Assembly: GCF_021021475.1 (NCBI RefSeq)
Contig: NZ_JAINWL010000002.1
Span: 496,001 to 560,000 of the forward strand
DNA: 64,000 nt
Source: Citromicrobium bathyomarinum
GTDB lineage: Bacteria > Pseudomonadota > Alphaproteobacteria > Sphingomonadales > Sphingomonadaceae
Direction: 5' to 3'
The notes beneath the pieces were generated by a model, which had not been told where the DNA came from, searched no databases, and saw nothing but the letters and a program-made list of their open reading frames with translations. Positions 1 through 13,891 of this stretch are shown one piece after another. Numbering within the stretch: position 1 is the stretch's first letter; each line of letters starts with the position of its first letter. Made by a program: the position numbers and the translations under genes.

Positions 1-6
1 GTATCC

Positions 7-1200
7 TCAAGCGGGTGCCTTCAACCCCAGCAGATGGGCGCAATCCTTCAGGAAGATGCGGACATGCGCAACCGGTTTCGCGCGCACCAGCCGCTTGTTC
101 ATATATGCTTCCCAAGTCAGCTGCTGCACATCGCGGTCGGCGCACATGGTCACGAACCGCTCGCGCCGCTTGTCGCTCGAATACCAGAAGTGCTGCATCA
201 TCCCGAGCACCCAGAACACCTTGCCGTGTTCGCGCATGAACGCCTTGCGCGCGCTGCGCAGCGCCGCAGGCTGCCCGGTCGCGAGGAACTGCGCGGCGGC
301 CTGCGCCACGCAGCGCCCGCCCATCATCGCGTAATAGATGCCCTCGCCACTGGCCGGAGCGACCACCCCCGCAGCATCGCCCGCGACAATCACGTCAGCG
401 CCGTTATCCCACCGCTTGAGCGGCTTGAGCGGGATCGGCGCGCCTTCGCGGCGGATCGTCTCGCAGCCATCGAGTCCCAGATCGCCGCGCATCCGCGCAA
501 CCGCGCCACGCAGCGAAAAGCCCTTGTTCGCGCTGCCGACGCCCACGCTCGCGGTTTCGCCGTGGGGGAACACCCATGCGTAGAAATCGGGCGACAGGCG
601 GCCCTGATAAAACACGTCGCAGCGCGATGCGTCGAAGTGATCGCTGTCGTTCGCGGGCGACTGGATGATTTCGTGATAGGCGAACACGCACTTCATCCGC
701 TCGGCCCCGGCGATGTTCTGTGCCGCGACCGCAGAGCGTGCGCCGTCCGCGCCGATCACCAGCCTTGTGCGCACCCGCTGGATATTGCCGCCGCGCTGCT
801 CGCGATAGCACACGGTCGGCGGCTGGCCTTCTTCGCGCTCGATCGTCTCGAACGTGCCCGTGCGCCGCTCGGCGCCTACTTCCGCCGCACGCTCGCGCAG
901 CCATTCGTCGAACACGTCGCGGTCGACCATCCCGACATAGCCGATCTCACCCACCGGCATGTCGACCGTGCGGTTCGACGGGGCGATCATCCGGGCCGAG
1001 CGGGCGCGGGCGACCAGTAGGTGGTGCGGGATCTCGAAATCCTTGAGCAGGCGCGGGGGCACCGCGCCGCCGCACGGTTTGATCCGGCCCGCCCGGTCGA
1101 GCAGCAGCACCCGGTGCCCCTCGCGGGCAAGGTCGGTTGCGATCGTGGCTCCCGAGGGGCCACCGCCGACCACCACTGCGTCGTAAACCGTCTCAGTCAT
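7..1200 (-). CDS. bchP: Geranylgeranyl bacteriochlorophyll reductase BchP
   Basis: The 397-residue flavoprotein would reduce the geranylgeranyl tail of bacteriochlorophyll a to phytyl with NADPH, the last step of pigment synthesis. It begins with a dinucleotide-binding motif, VVVGGGPSGATIA (about residues 8-20), followed by CGGAVPPRLL, typical of the geranylgeranyl reductase family, and has a second FAD motif, VIVAGDAAG, in the C-terminal half. I placed the start at the ATG in MTETVYDAVV because upstream codons in this frame look like out-of-frame translation of the neighbouring gene. Its ATG shares four bases (ATGA) with the stop of the PucC-like gene, indicating translational coupling in a bchG-pucC-bchP operon. 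The order matches other purple-bacterial photosynthesis clusters, so the assignment is firm. Confidence 0.95.
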   Translation of the reverse strand: MTETVYDAVVVGGGPSGATIATDLAREGHRVLLLDRAGRIKPCGGAVPPRLLKDFEIPHHLLVARARSARMIAPSNRTVDMPVGEIGYVGMVDRDVFDEWLRERAAEVGAERRTGTFETIEREEGQPPTVCYREQRGGNIQRVRTRLVIGADGARSAVAAQNIAGAERMKCVFAYHEIIQSPANDSDHFDASRCDVFYQGRLSPDFYAWVFPHGETASVGVGSANKGFSLRGAVARMRGDLGLDGCETIRREGAPIPLKPLKRWDNGADVIVAGDAAGVVAPASGEGIYYAMMGGRCVAQAAAQFLATGQPAALRSARKAFMREHGKVFWVLGMMQHFWYSSDKRRERFVTMCADRDVQQLTWEAYMNKRLVRAKPVAHVRIFLKDCAHLLGLKAPA

Positions 1201-2531
1201 GCCGTCGCCACTCCCTTGTCTGCCATTGGCGCCCTGCGGGTCGCCTGCACCGCCAGCACGGCGGCGAGGATGAACAGGCACGCCTCGATCGCGAAGATCA
1301 GCTGGAAGGCCGCGCCGTCGCGGCCGATAAGGTGGCGCGCCGCATCGACGCCGAGCGCGCCGGTCAGCCCGCCGAGCCCGAAGGCGATCGCCTGCGCTGC
1401 GCCCCACACGCCCATGCGCACCCCCTCGCGGGTGTTCTCACCGGCACCGGCAAGACCCATCATCGCGCCGATCGCGGAGACCGCGAACACGCCGTTGCAC
1501 AGGCCGAGGGCGAAGACATTGGCGCTCAGCGGCCAGCCCGGCCCGGCCAGCGCCGCCATCGCGAGGCCTGCGAGCGCAAGGCCAGAGCCTGTGCAGCCTG
1601 CGACGATCCACACGCGCAGGTCCACGGGCAGCCGTCCTGCAAAGGCGCTGCCGCCCACGCCCGCGATAATCATTCCGAGCAGCACGCCCGAATGCTGGGT
1701 GCCCGAAAGGCTGGTCGATTCTCCGGGCGACATGCCGAAGACCAACCCCGCGAAGGGCTCAAGGATCAGGTCCTGCATCGAATAGGCGAGCATCGAGACG
1801 AAGATTAGCACCGTGAAGCGCCGCGCCGGGGTCTCCTGCATGATCTCGCGCAGCGCCTCGGCGAAGCCGGGAACCTCGCCGCGGGGTCGATCGGAGAAAT
1901 CCTGCATCGCGCGCGGCTCCAGCCGCCAGATCGCTGCGCAGGCGAGCGCGAATGCGGCGAGGGCGACGCCTGCGGCAACGCCGATCAGTCGCGCCTCGCT
2001 GAACGGATCGAGCAGGGCGCCCGCAACGCCTGCGGCAACCACGATCCCTGCGATCATCATCGTCCAAGTAACTGCCGCCGCGGCGGCGCGCCGCTCGGGC
2101 ACGACTCCCGAGGCCAGCAGCGCCAGCATGGAGGTGCCGGCCGCGCCAACGCCTGCTCCGATCATGGTGAAGGCGAAGATCGCCAGCGCGCCGCCCAGCA
2201 ATGCTGAGTCGGGCAGCATAACCGTCGCGCGCACCGCCAGCAGTGCCCCGCCTGCCAGCATCGCCATACCGCCGACGATCCACGGCGTGCGCCTGCGGCC
2301 CCGATCCGATCCGTGCCCCCACAGTGGCCGCGCCAGCTGGACCGCATAATGCCACGCGACCAGCCCGGCGGGGACCGCCGCGGCGAGCGCGTATTCGACC
2401 ACCATAACCCGGTTGAGCAGCGAGGTCGCCAGCATCACGATCGCGCCGATTGCTGCCTGGACCAGGCCCAGCCGGATGATCGCGATCCAGCCGAGACCGG
2501 TCGGGGACGGATGCGACGCGGTGCTGCCCAT
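1197..2531 (-). CDS. pucC: PucC-family (BCD) MFS transporter between bchG and bchP
   Basis: This 444-residue polytopic membrane protein has about 12 hydrophobic segments and belongs to the bacteriochlorophyll-delivery (PucC/LhaA) branch of the major facilitator superfamily. Members help supply pigment or assemble light-harvesting complexes. Family-like segments include LNRVMVVEYALAAAVPAG near the N-terminus and MQDLILEPFAGLVFGMSPGE in the second half. The position between bchG and bchP corresponds to the gene called orf428 or bch2 in Rhodobacter. The start is the ATG of MGSTASHPS, which overlaps the bchG stop by one base (TGATG). lhaA at 14610 is a second paralogue in the same cluster. The exact substrate or partner is not shown by the sequence. 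Confidence 0.88.
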   Translation of the reverse strand: MGSTASHPSPTGLGWIAIIRLGLVQAAIGAIVMLATSLLNRVMVVEYALAAAVPAGLVAWHYAVQLARPLWGHGSDRGRRRTPWIVGGMAMLAGGALLAVRATVMLPDSALLGGALAIFAFTMIGAGVGAAGTSMLALLASGVVPERRAAAAAVTWTMMIAGIVVAAGVAGALLDPFSEARLIGVAAGVALAAFALACAAIWRLEPRAMQDFSDRPRGEVPGFAEALREIMQETPARRFTVLIFVSMLAYSMQDLILEPFAGLVFGMSPGESTSLSGTQHSGVLLGMIIAGVGGSAFAGRLPVDLRVWIVAGCTGSGLALAGLAMAALAGPGWPLSANVFALGLCNGVFAVSAIGAMMGLAGAGENTREGVRMGVWGAAQAIAFGLGGLTGALGVDAARHLIGRDGAAFQLIFAIEACLFILAAVLAVQATRRAPMADKGVATA

Positions 2532-3433
2532 CAGATGTAGCCTCCGAGGCCAAGCCCGGCAGCGAGCATCCCGAGGACGTAGAGCGTTACCCCGGTGGCG
2601 CCATACCACGGGGCATTCCGGGCTGGATTGCGCAGCAGCTTGGGCATGAGCGCGAACTGCCCGGTCAGCAGTGCGGCGACAATTACCGCCGACAGGGTCA
2701 ATCCCCAGGCCAGCAGCAGCGCGACCACGATCGCCTGCGCGCCTGCCATCGTCGCACAAGCGAGCAGGCTCGCGCGGCGCACGCCGAGCACGACCGGGAG
2801 TGAACGCAGCCCGGTCGCCCGGTCACCCTCGACCGCCTTGAAATCGTTGAGCGTCATGATCCCGTGTGCGCCCAGCGAATAGAGCAGCAGCACGGTCAGG
2901 ACCGATGCGGAGGGCATTGCGCCCAGCATCACCGTCGCCCCGGTAAACCAGCTCAGCCCCTCATAGGTCAGCCCGACCACGGCGGGGCCCCACCAGCCGC
3001 TCGACTTCAGCCGGAAGGGCGGGGCGCTATAGGCCCAGGCCAGCGCCAGCCCGATCACCGCCGCACCCAGCACCAGCGGGCCAAGCGCCGCCGCGAGCGC
3101 GAGCGAGAGCAGCGTGCCGGCGATGGCGATGAACAGGCCCCAGCGACCGGCGATCCGGCCCGAGGGAATCGGGCGGTCGGGTTCGTTGATCGCGTCGACG
3201 TGCCGGTCGAACCAGTCATTGATCGCCTGGCTGGTGCCGCACACCATCGGTCCGGCCAGCAGCACGCCGCCCGCGACGAGCAGCCAGCGCCCGTCGACAG
3301 CGGTGCCGGAGGAAACGACTCCGACCGCGAAGGCCCACATCGGGGGGAACCAGGTGATCGGTTTGAGCAGCGCAAGGACATCGCGAGCCGCAGGCGGCGG
3401 CGACGTTTTCAGGGGGAGCGCCGAACGTTCCAT
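2531..3433 (-). CDS. bchG: Bacteriochlorophyll synthase BchG
   Basis: A 300-residue UbiA-family prenyltransferase that would esterify bacteriochlorophyllide a with geranylgeranyl diphosphate at the membrane. The signature NDWFDRHVDAINEPDRPIPSG (first Asp-rich motif) is clear, a second polar motif, LNDFKAVEGDRATGLRSLP, follows, and there are about eight hydrophobic segments. I chose the ATG of MERSALPL. A TTG 36 bases upstream (3469) would also keep the frame, but it lies inside a PpsR-like box and has no visible ribosome-binding site. The gene is followed without a gap by the PucC-like gene and bchP and preceded by ppsR with a 68-base gap holding probable control sites. Confidence 0.95.
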   Translation of the reverse strand: MERSALPLKTSPPPAARDVLALLKPITWFPPMWAFAVGVVSSGTAVDGRWLLVAGGVLLAGPMVCGTSQAINDWFDRHVDAINEPDRPIPSGRIAGRWGLFIAIAGTLLSLALAAALGPLVLGAAVIGLALAWAYSAPPFRLKSSGWWGPAVVGLTYEGLSWFTGATVMLGAMPSASVLTVLLLYSLGAHGIMTLNDFKAVEGDRATGLRSLPVVLGVRRASLLACATMAGAQAIVVALLLAWGLTLSAVIVAALLTGQFALMPKLLRNPARNAPWYGATGVTLYVLGMLAAGLGLGGYI

Positions 3434-3463
3434 GCCGGGCAGCGTATGCCTCGGCACAGCCCT

Positions 3464-3481
3464 CGTCAAACCATTTTGACA
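3464..3481. promoter_or_regulatory. PpsR/CrtJ-like box upstream of bchG
   Basis: The sequence CGTCAAACCATTTTGACA is an inverted repeat of CGTCA and TGACA separated by 8 bases. The PpsR/CrtJ consensus is TGT-N12-ACA (often TGTC-N10-GACA), so this differs at one outer base. An identically spaced CGTCA-N8-TGACA box precedes bchF. It lies 31 bases upstream of the bchG ATG in the short gap after ppsR, a natural place for repression of bchG by the neighbouring regulator. Confidence 0.6.
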
Positions 3482-3493
3482 GTCAATCTGTCA
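3477..3493. promoter_or_regulatory. Perfect inverted repeat TGACAG-N5-CTGTCA next to the PpsR-like box
   Basis: The 17-base sequence TGACAGTCAATCTGTCA has perfect 6-base arms and overlaps the PpsR-like box by five bases. The arms use the same TGACA element in the opposite (everted) arrangement, so it may be a second regulator contact. It could instead be a small hairpin downstream of the ppsR stop at 3502, but no T-run makes it an obvious terminator. Confidence 0.4.
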
Positions 3494-3501
3494 GGTAAAA
3501 T

Positions 3502-4932
3502 CTACCGGGTTTCTTCGCCCTGCTTGCCCAGGCCATAGCGGTTGAGCTTGGAATAAAGGCTCTGCCGGCTGAGGCCGAGAATTTCGGCGGCGGAGGCGCG
3601 GTTGTCCGAAGTGTAGAGCAGCGCCGCCTCGATACACAGACGCTCGATCAGGTCGGTGCTTTCGCGCACGATGTCCTTCAGCGGCATGCGCCCGACCAGA
3701 TCGGTCAGCTCCTCGACCGAGCGGGGCAGTTCCTCGCCCGCTCCGCTGACATCGCGCAGGCGGCGGCCGATCGGCCGGATCACGAAACCGAAATGGCGCG
3801 GTTCGCCGTCCTTTTCGGTGCCGGTCGCGACGGAGGAAATTTCGACCGGCTCTTCCGCCGTCCCGCTCAGCGTGCGCACGACGCTCGATACGTTGCGGGC
3901 GACGCCTTCCTTCTCCATCTGCCCCGCGATCAGGTCCAGATCGATCCCGGGGCGACCGATGAGGCGCGAGAGCGAGCGGCCGTGCAGCTGCTCCTCGCTC
4001 GCGGCGTCGACCAGTTCCACGAAGGCCGCGTTGGCCCGCAGGATACGCATGTCTTCGTCGGCGACGACGAAGGCGTCCGGCATTCCCTCGATCACCGACG
4101 CGAGCACATGGTCGTCCGAAGGCGCGCTTTCGTCCGTCGGGTTGACGATCAGCAGCAGATACTGGCGGCGATTCTGGCTGAACCCGGTCGCGGTAACCAC
4201 GGCTTCGCGGCTTCCCTTGGCGAGCCTGACCGGGATCGGCGCGGCGGCATCCGCGCCAAGGGCGGAGCCCAGCTGGTTCGCCAGCCGATCGCGCGAGCCG
4301 CTGTGAAACAGCCCCTCCAGCTTCTTGCCCTGCAGGCTGTCGGGGCGCACTCCGGCGAGCTTGTAGGCTGCCGGGTTCGCCTCGCGGATGCGGTGGCTGT
4401 CCGCCTCGACGATCAGCACTGCCTCGCGCGAACGGTCGAACAGCATGCGATAGCGCGCTTCAAGCTGGCGCATGCGCATATAGTCGCGCTCCAGCGCCTG
4501 CTGCACCTGCAACAGGCGTTGCTGGGTGCGGGCTGCGTCGCGCAGATCGCGGCCCAGCGCGAGGTGCCGCCCTTCGCTGAGGCTGACGAGCGCGTAGCGC
4601 ACCGGCACATCGCCCTGGCTGGTCGGGTGGTTGACCTGCCGCCAGCGTCCGGCTTCGCCCTTGCGCGCCGCGGCGAGCATTTCCATCACCTTAGGACGAC
4701 TTTCGATGGTTACCGTTTCGAGCCAGTTCGCCCCGGCCCACTCCACCAGATCGGGAAACTCCCGCTCGTCTACCGACACGTCGAGGATGTGACCGGTATC
4801 GTCGAGCACGAGCGCGATGTCGCCCGCCGCTAGGGCCAGGCGTTGGGCGGAATCTGCGTCGAGCGCGCGAAAATGCTCGGCGGGATTGCCGAATTTGCGA
4901 TCCGCGTCGGAGCGGTGCTTCTTGGTCAGCAT
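3502..4932 (-). CDS. ppsR: Photosynthesis gene repressor PpsR/CrtJ
   Basis: This 476-residue protein has the PpsR/CrtJ layout: an N-terminal PAS-like region, a glutamine-rich coiled linker (RTQQRLLQVQQALERDY), two further PAS domains and a C-terminal Fis-type helix-turn-helix (SAAEILGLSRQSLYSKLNRYG). The family represses bch, crt and puc genes under aerobic conditions or high light by binding TGT-N12-ACA. The only cysteine is Cys433, just before the DNA-binding domain and equivalent by position to Cys424 of Rhodobacter sphaeroides PpsR; the second redox cysteine between the PAS domains is absent. A GAGGGGGCGAG ribosome-binding region precedes the ATG. It lies 18 bases after aerR, its usual antirepressor partner. 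Confidence 0.94.
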   Translation of the reverse strand: MLTKKHRSDADRKFGNPAEHFRALDADSAQRLALAAGDIALVLDDTGHILDVSVDEREFPDLVEWAGANWLETVTIESRPKVMEMLAAARKGEAGRWRQVNHPTSQGDVPVRYALVSLSEGRHLALGRDLRDAARTQQRLLQVQQALERDYMRMRQLEARYRMLFDRSREAVLIVEADSHRIREANPAAYKLAGVRPDSLQGKKLEGLFHSGSRDRLANQLGSALGADAAAPIPVRLAKGSREAVVTATGFSQNRRQYLLLIVNPTDESAPSDDHVLASVIEGMPDAFVVADEDMRILRANAAFVELVDAASEEQLHGRSLSRLIGRPGIDLDLIAGQMEKEGVARNVSSVVRTLSGTAEEPVEISSVATGTEKDGEPRHFGFVIRPIGRRLRDVSGAGEELPRSVEELTDLVGRMPLKDIVRESTDLIERLCIEAALLYTSDNRASAAEILGLSRQSLYSKLNRYGLGKQGEETR

Positions 4933-4950
4933 CTGGTACTCGCCCCCTCA

Positions 4951-5817
4951 TCAAGTGGGGTTAAGGACTAGTCCTGTCTTCGCGACCATCTGTTCGGCGA
5001 GTTCGAGTGCCGCAAAGGCATCGTTCGCCGTACCATCTGCGCCAACCTCGTCTGCGATGCCGGGGTTGGCGTTGACCATCCGCCCACCGATCATAACGCA
5101 GGTTTGTGGATTGGACGAAACCGTGCGGATCGCCCGGATCAGGGATTGGAGCGCGGAGCTAGGGCAATCGTTTGTTACGGTCAATCCCACCAGATCGAAG
5201 GGTTTGCGAGAAATCACGGAGAGCAGTTCGCGCCGCTGCGGATCGATCAGAGCTTCGCTTTCCCACCCTGCGCGGGCGAAGACTTCATCGATCATCAGTG
5301 CACCGAATCCGTGCTGATCTCCAGGGATGGCGGAAAACAGTGCCCGTGCAGGGGCTTGCATGGCGCGCTCGACCGGCGGGGTGCGCGAGGCGATCTCGCG
5401 CATCACTTCCTGCAGGCGCCACAGGCCCATGGTGACCTCGACGAAATCGCATTCGTCCTCTTCCCACAACACTCCCAGCTTGCGGGCGGCAGGGGCGAGA
5501 AGGTCGAGGAAGATGGAACGGATATCCTGCCCGGCGCTCATCAGCGCTTCCACTTCGAGCAGAGCGCGGTCGGCCTCCCATTCGAGCAGATTGACCGCGA
5601 AGCTTTCCGCATCGTCGGGCGTGATCGGAGCGCGCTCCTCGACGATCGTTGCCGGGCGTTCGCGCGAATGCGCGAGCATCAGGCGTGGAATCATCTGATG
5701 CTCGACAATGTCGACCAGATCTCTGGTGTGGGCCTGTTCCGCTCGTCGTCTCGAGCCCCGGGGGCTCGGGATCATGCTGCGGAAGGCGGTGGAACCCTTG
5801 CCAAATACCGATGCCAT
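4951..5817 (-). CDS. aerR: Cobalamin-binding antirepressor AerR/PpaA
   Basis: A 288-residue regulator of the AerR/PpaA family, which binds B12 and modulates PpsR/CrtJ. The C-terminal half is a B12-binding fold with DQHGFG (Asp167-x-His169-x-x-Gly172), a GLTVTND strand and MIGGRMVN (GG about 244-245). The middle region has the preceding four-helix module, LGVLWEEDECDFVEVTMG. The start is the ATG of MASVFGKG, which has GGGGAGAG upstream; an in-frame ATG 51 bases earlier (5868) could give a longer form. Long and short isoforms are known for Rhodobacter capsulatus AerR, but here this is only a possibility. It is transcribed divergently from bchF with ppsR directly downstream. Confidence 0.9.
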   Translation of the reverse strand: MASVFGKGSTAFRSMIPSPRGSRRRAEQAHTRDLVDIVEHQMIPRLMLAHSRERPATIVEERAPITPDDAESFAVNLLEWEADRALLEVEALMSAGQDIRSIFLDLLAPAARKLGVLWEEDECDFVEVTMGLWRLQEVMREIASRTPPVERAMQAPARALFSAIPGDQHGFGALMIDEVFARAGWESEALIDPQRRELLSVISRKPFDLVGLTVTNDCPSSALQSLIRAIRTVSSNPQTCVMIGGRMVNANPGIADEVGADGTANDAFAALELAEQMVAKTGLVLNPT

Positions 5818-5957
5818 TTCAGACTCTCCCCAGTCTGTTAGCGGCGCGGAGTGCGTCGACTCGGGCATGCGTTTGCGAGTGCCACTCGGCCCGGGCTGAG
5901 AGAAGCGTACGCCTTAAGTTGAAGAAGCGCAAATCCTCATCTGTCCAATCTACTTGT

Positions 5958-5999
5958 CGTCATGAGAGATTGACACTCTCGCGCAATGAGGCCTAGTCT
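5958..5999 (+). promoter_or_regulatory. Predicted bchF promoter with overlapping PpsR-like box
   Basis: CGTCATGAGAGATTGACA (5958-5975) is a CGTCA-N8-TGACA inverted repeat matching the PpsR consensus except for one outer base, with the same spacing as the bchG box. Its right arm is part of a perfect -35 hexamer TTGACA (5970-5975). Eighteen bases later is TAGTCT (5994-5999), a plausible -10, placing transcription start shortly before the bchF ATG at 6032. Overlap of operator and -35 is a simple way for PpsR to block the whole bchF-hemA operon. The 214-base gap to aerR should also contain the aerR promoter, which I could not locate with confidence. Confidence 0.6.
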
Positions 6000-6031
6000 T
6001 CATCGCGAGAGAGGAGGTCGTCGAAGCCAGT

Positions 6032-7863
<1,832 letters not shown>

Positions 7864-7865
7864 CG

Positions 7866-9450
7866 GTGCAGCTGTCTGTCTGGACCTACGAGGGACCTCC
7901 TCATGTCGGCGCGATGCGGGTCGCGACGGCGATGCGCGGGGTCCACTATCTGCTCCACGCGCCGCAGGGCGATACCTACGCCGACCTGCTGTTCACGATG
8001 ATCGAGCGGCGCAATGCGCGCCCGCCGGTCACCTACACCACCTTCCAGGCGCGCGATCTGGGCAAGGATACCGCCGACCTGTTCCAGCGTGCCGCGCGCG
8101 ATGCCTACGCGCGGTTCGACCCGCAGGTGATGCTGGTCGGATCCTCGTGCACCGCCGAGCTGATCCAGGACGATCCCGCCGGTATGGCCGAGGCGATGCG
8201 CCTGCCGTGCCCGGTCGTCCCGCTCGAACTGCCGAGCTATTCGCGCAAGGAAAACTGGGGCGCGGGCGAGACCTTCTACCAGATCGTGCGTCATATCGCG
8301 GACCGCGATGTGCGCCCCGCCTCGCGTGATGGCCGTAAGCCGCTGGTCAACATCCTCGGCCCCGCAGCTCTGGGCTTCCGTCATCGCGACGATGTGCGCG
8401 AAGTGCGTGGTATCCTCAACCGGCTCGGCATCGATGTGAACTGCGTAGCGCCGCTGGGCGCTTCGCCCGCCGACATCGCCCGGATCGGCGCGGCGGACTT
8501 CAACATCGTGCTCTATCCCGAAATCGGCGACAGCGCCGCCCGCTGGCTGGAGCGCGAATTCAAGCAGCCGCGCACCAAGACCATTCCCATCGGCGTCGGT
8601 GCAACGCGCGAGTTCATCGCAGAGGTCGCGGCGCTGGCTGGCGTCGATCCCGAGCCTGCGCTTGCGGATGGCGAGTCGCGCATGCCGTGGTGGAGCCGTT
8701 CGGTCGACTCGACGTATCTCACGGGCAAGCGCGTGTTCGTGTTCGGCGATGCAACCCATGCGGTCGCCGCCGCGCGGGTCGCGAAGGAAGAACTGGGCTT
8801 CGAGGTGGTCGGGCTCGGCTGCTACAACCGCGAATTCGCCCGCGAAGTGCGCGATGCGGCCAAGCTGTATGGCGTCGAGCCGCTGATCACCGACGATCAT
8901 CTGGAGGTCGAGGACGCGATCGCCGCCGCTGCGCCGGAGCTGGTGCTGGGCACGCAGATGGAACGCCACATCGCCAAGCGGCAGGGCGTCCCCTGCGCGG
9001 TGATCTCGGCCCCCGTCCACGTGCAGGATTTCCCCGCGCGCCACAGTCCGCAAATGGGTTTCGAAGGCGCGAACGTGCTGTTCGACACCTGGGTGCATCC
9101 GCTGGTCATGGGGCTGGAAGAGCACCTGCTGACCATGTTCCGCGAGGATTTCGAATTCTCCGACGCCGCGGGGGCCTCGCACCTGTCTGCCCATTCGCCT
9201 TCTCGTCATGCTGAACTTGTTTCAGCATCCAGTGCGCCAATGGCACCGGCCATCCAGGAGGAAGACTGGACCCCGGAACAAGTCCGGGGTGACGATGAAG
9301 ATACGCTCTGGACCGCAGAGGCCGAGGCCGAGCTGAAGAAAATCCCATTCTTCGTGCGCGGCAAGGCGAAGCGGAACACGGAGAGCTTCGCCGCCGAGCA
9401 GGGCCGCGCCGCGATCGACCTTGAGACGCTGTACGATGCGAAGGCGCATT

Positions 9451-9461
<11 letters not shown>
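7866..9461 (+). CDS. bchB: Light-independent protochlorophyllide reductase subunit BchB, with in-frame palindromic element
   Basis: The 531-residue B subunit pairs with BchN to form the catalytic heterotetramer of dark protochlorophyllide reductase. It starts at GTG ([15 protein letters not shown]), two bases after bchN; the conserved [16 protein letters not shown] segment fixes the start. The nitrogenase-like domain runs to about residue 440, and the C-terminal PCP_red domain (from about residue 483, ending [13 protein letters not shown]) is intact. Between them, about residues 447-477 are encoded by a double-hairpin repeat (9204-9294), giving a low-complexity linker ([10 protein letters not shown]...). 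The reading frame stays open, so the protein is probably functional with a longer linker. The last 11 bases overlap bchH. Confidence 0.95.
9204..9294. repeat. 91-base double-hairpin (REP-like) element inside bchB
   Basis: Two 28-base units face each other across 35 bases. The left unit (9204-9231) folds as ATGCTGAA/CTTGT/TTCAGCAT and the right unit (9267-9294) as ACCCCGGA/ACAAG/TCCGGGGT, each a perfect 8-base stem with a 5-base loop. The loops are reverse complements of each other. Aligned in one orientation the units share CGTCA at one end, ACTTGTT in the middle and TCCA at the other, and differ at eight positions, all stem positions that change in compensating pairs. Such elements are common between genes of sphingomonads (from memory of the group); here it lies within a coding region and is translated. 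Confidence 0.85.

Positions 9462-13890
<4,429 letters not shown>

Positions 13891-13891
<1 letters not shown>

Noticed and set aside
3434-3469. A longer bchG start at TTG 3469
   Set aside because: It would put the PpsR-like box inside the coding region, lacks a ribosome-binding site, and adds residues not expected in BchG.
5869-5957. A second PpsR box (TGTCC...TTGTCG) for aerR
   Set aside because: The arms are direct and not inverted, and the TGT-N12 partner is TCG instead of ACA.
9204-9294. A pseudogene call for bchB because of the repeat
   Set aside because: The frame stays open through the element and both flanking domains are complete, so disruption is not supported.
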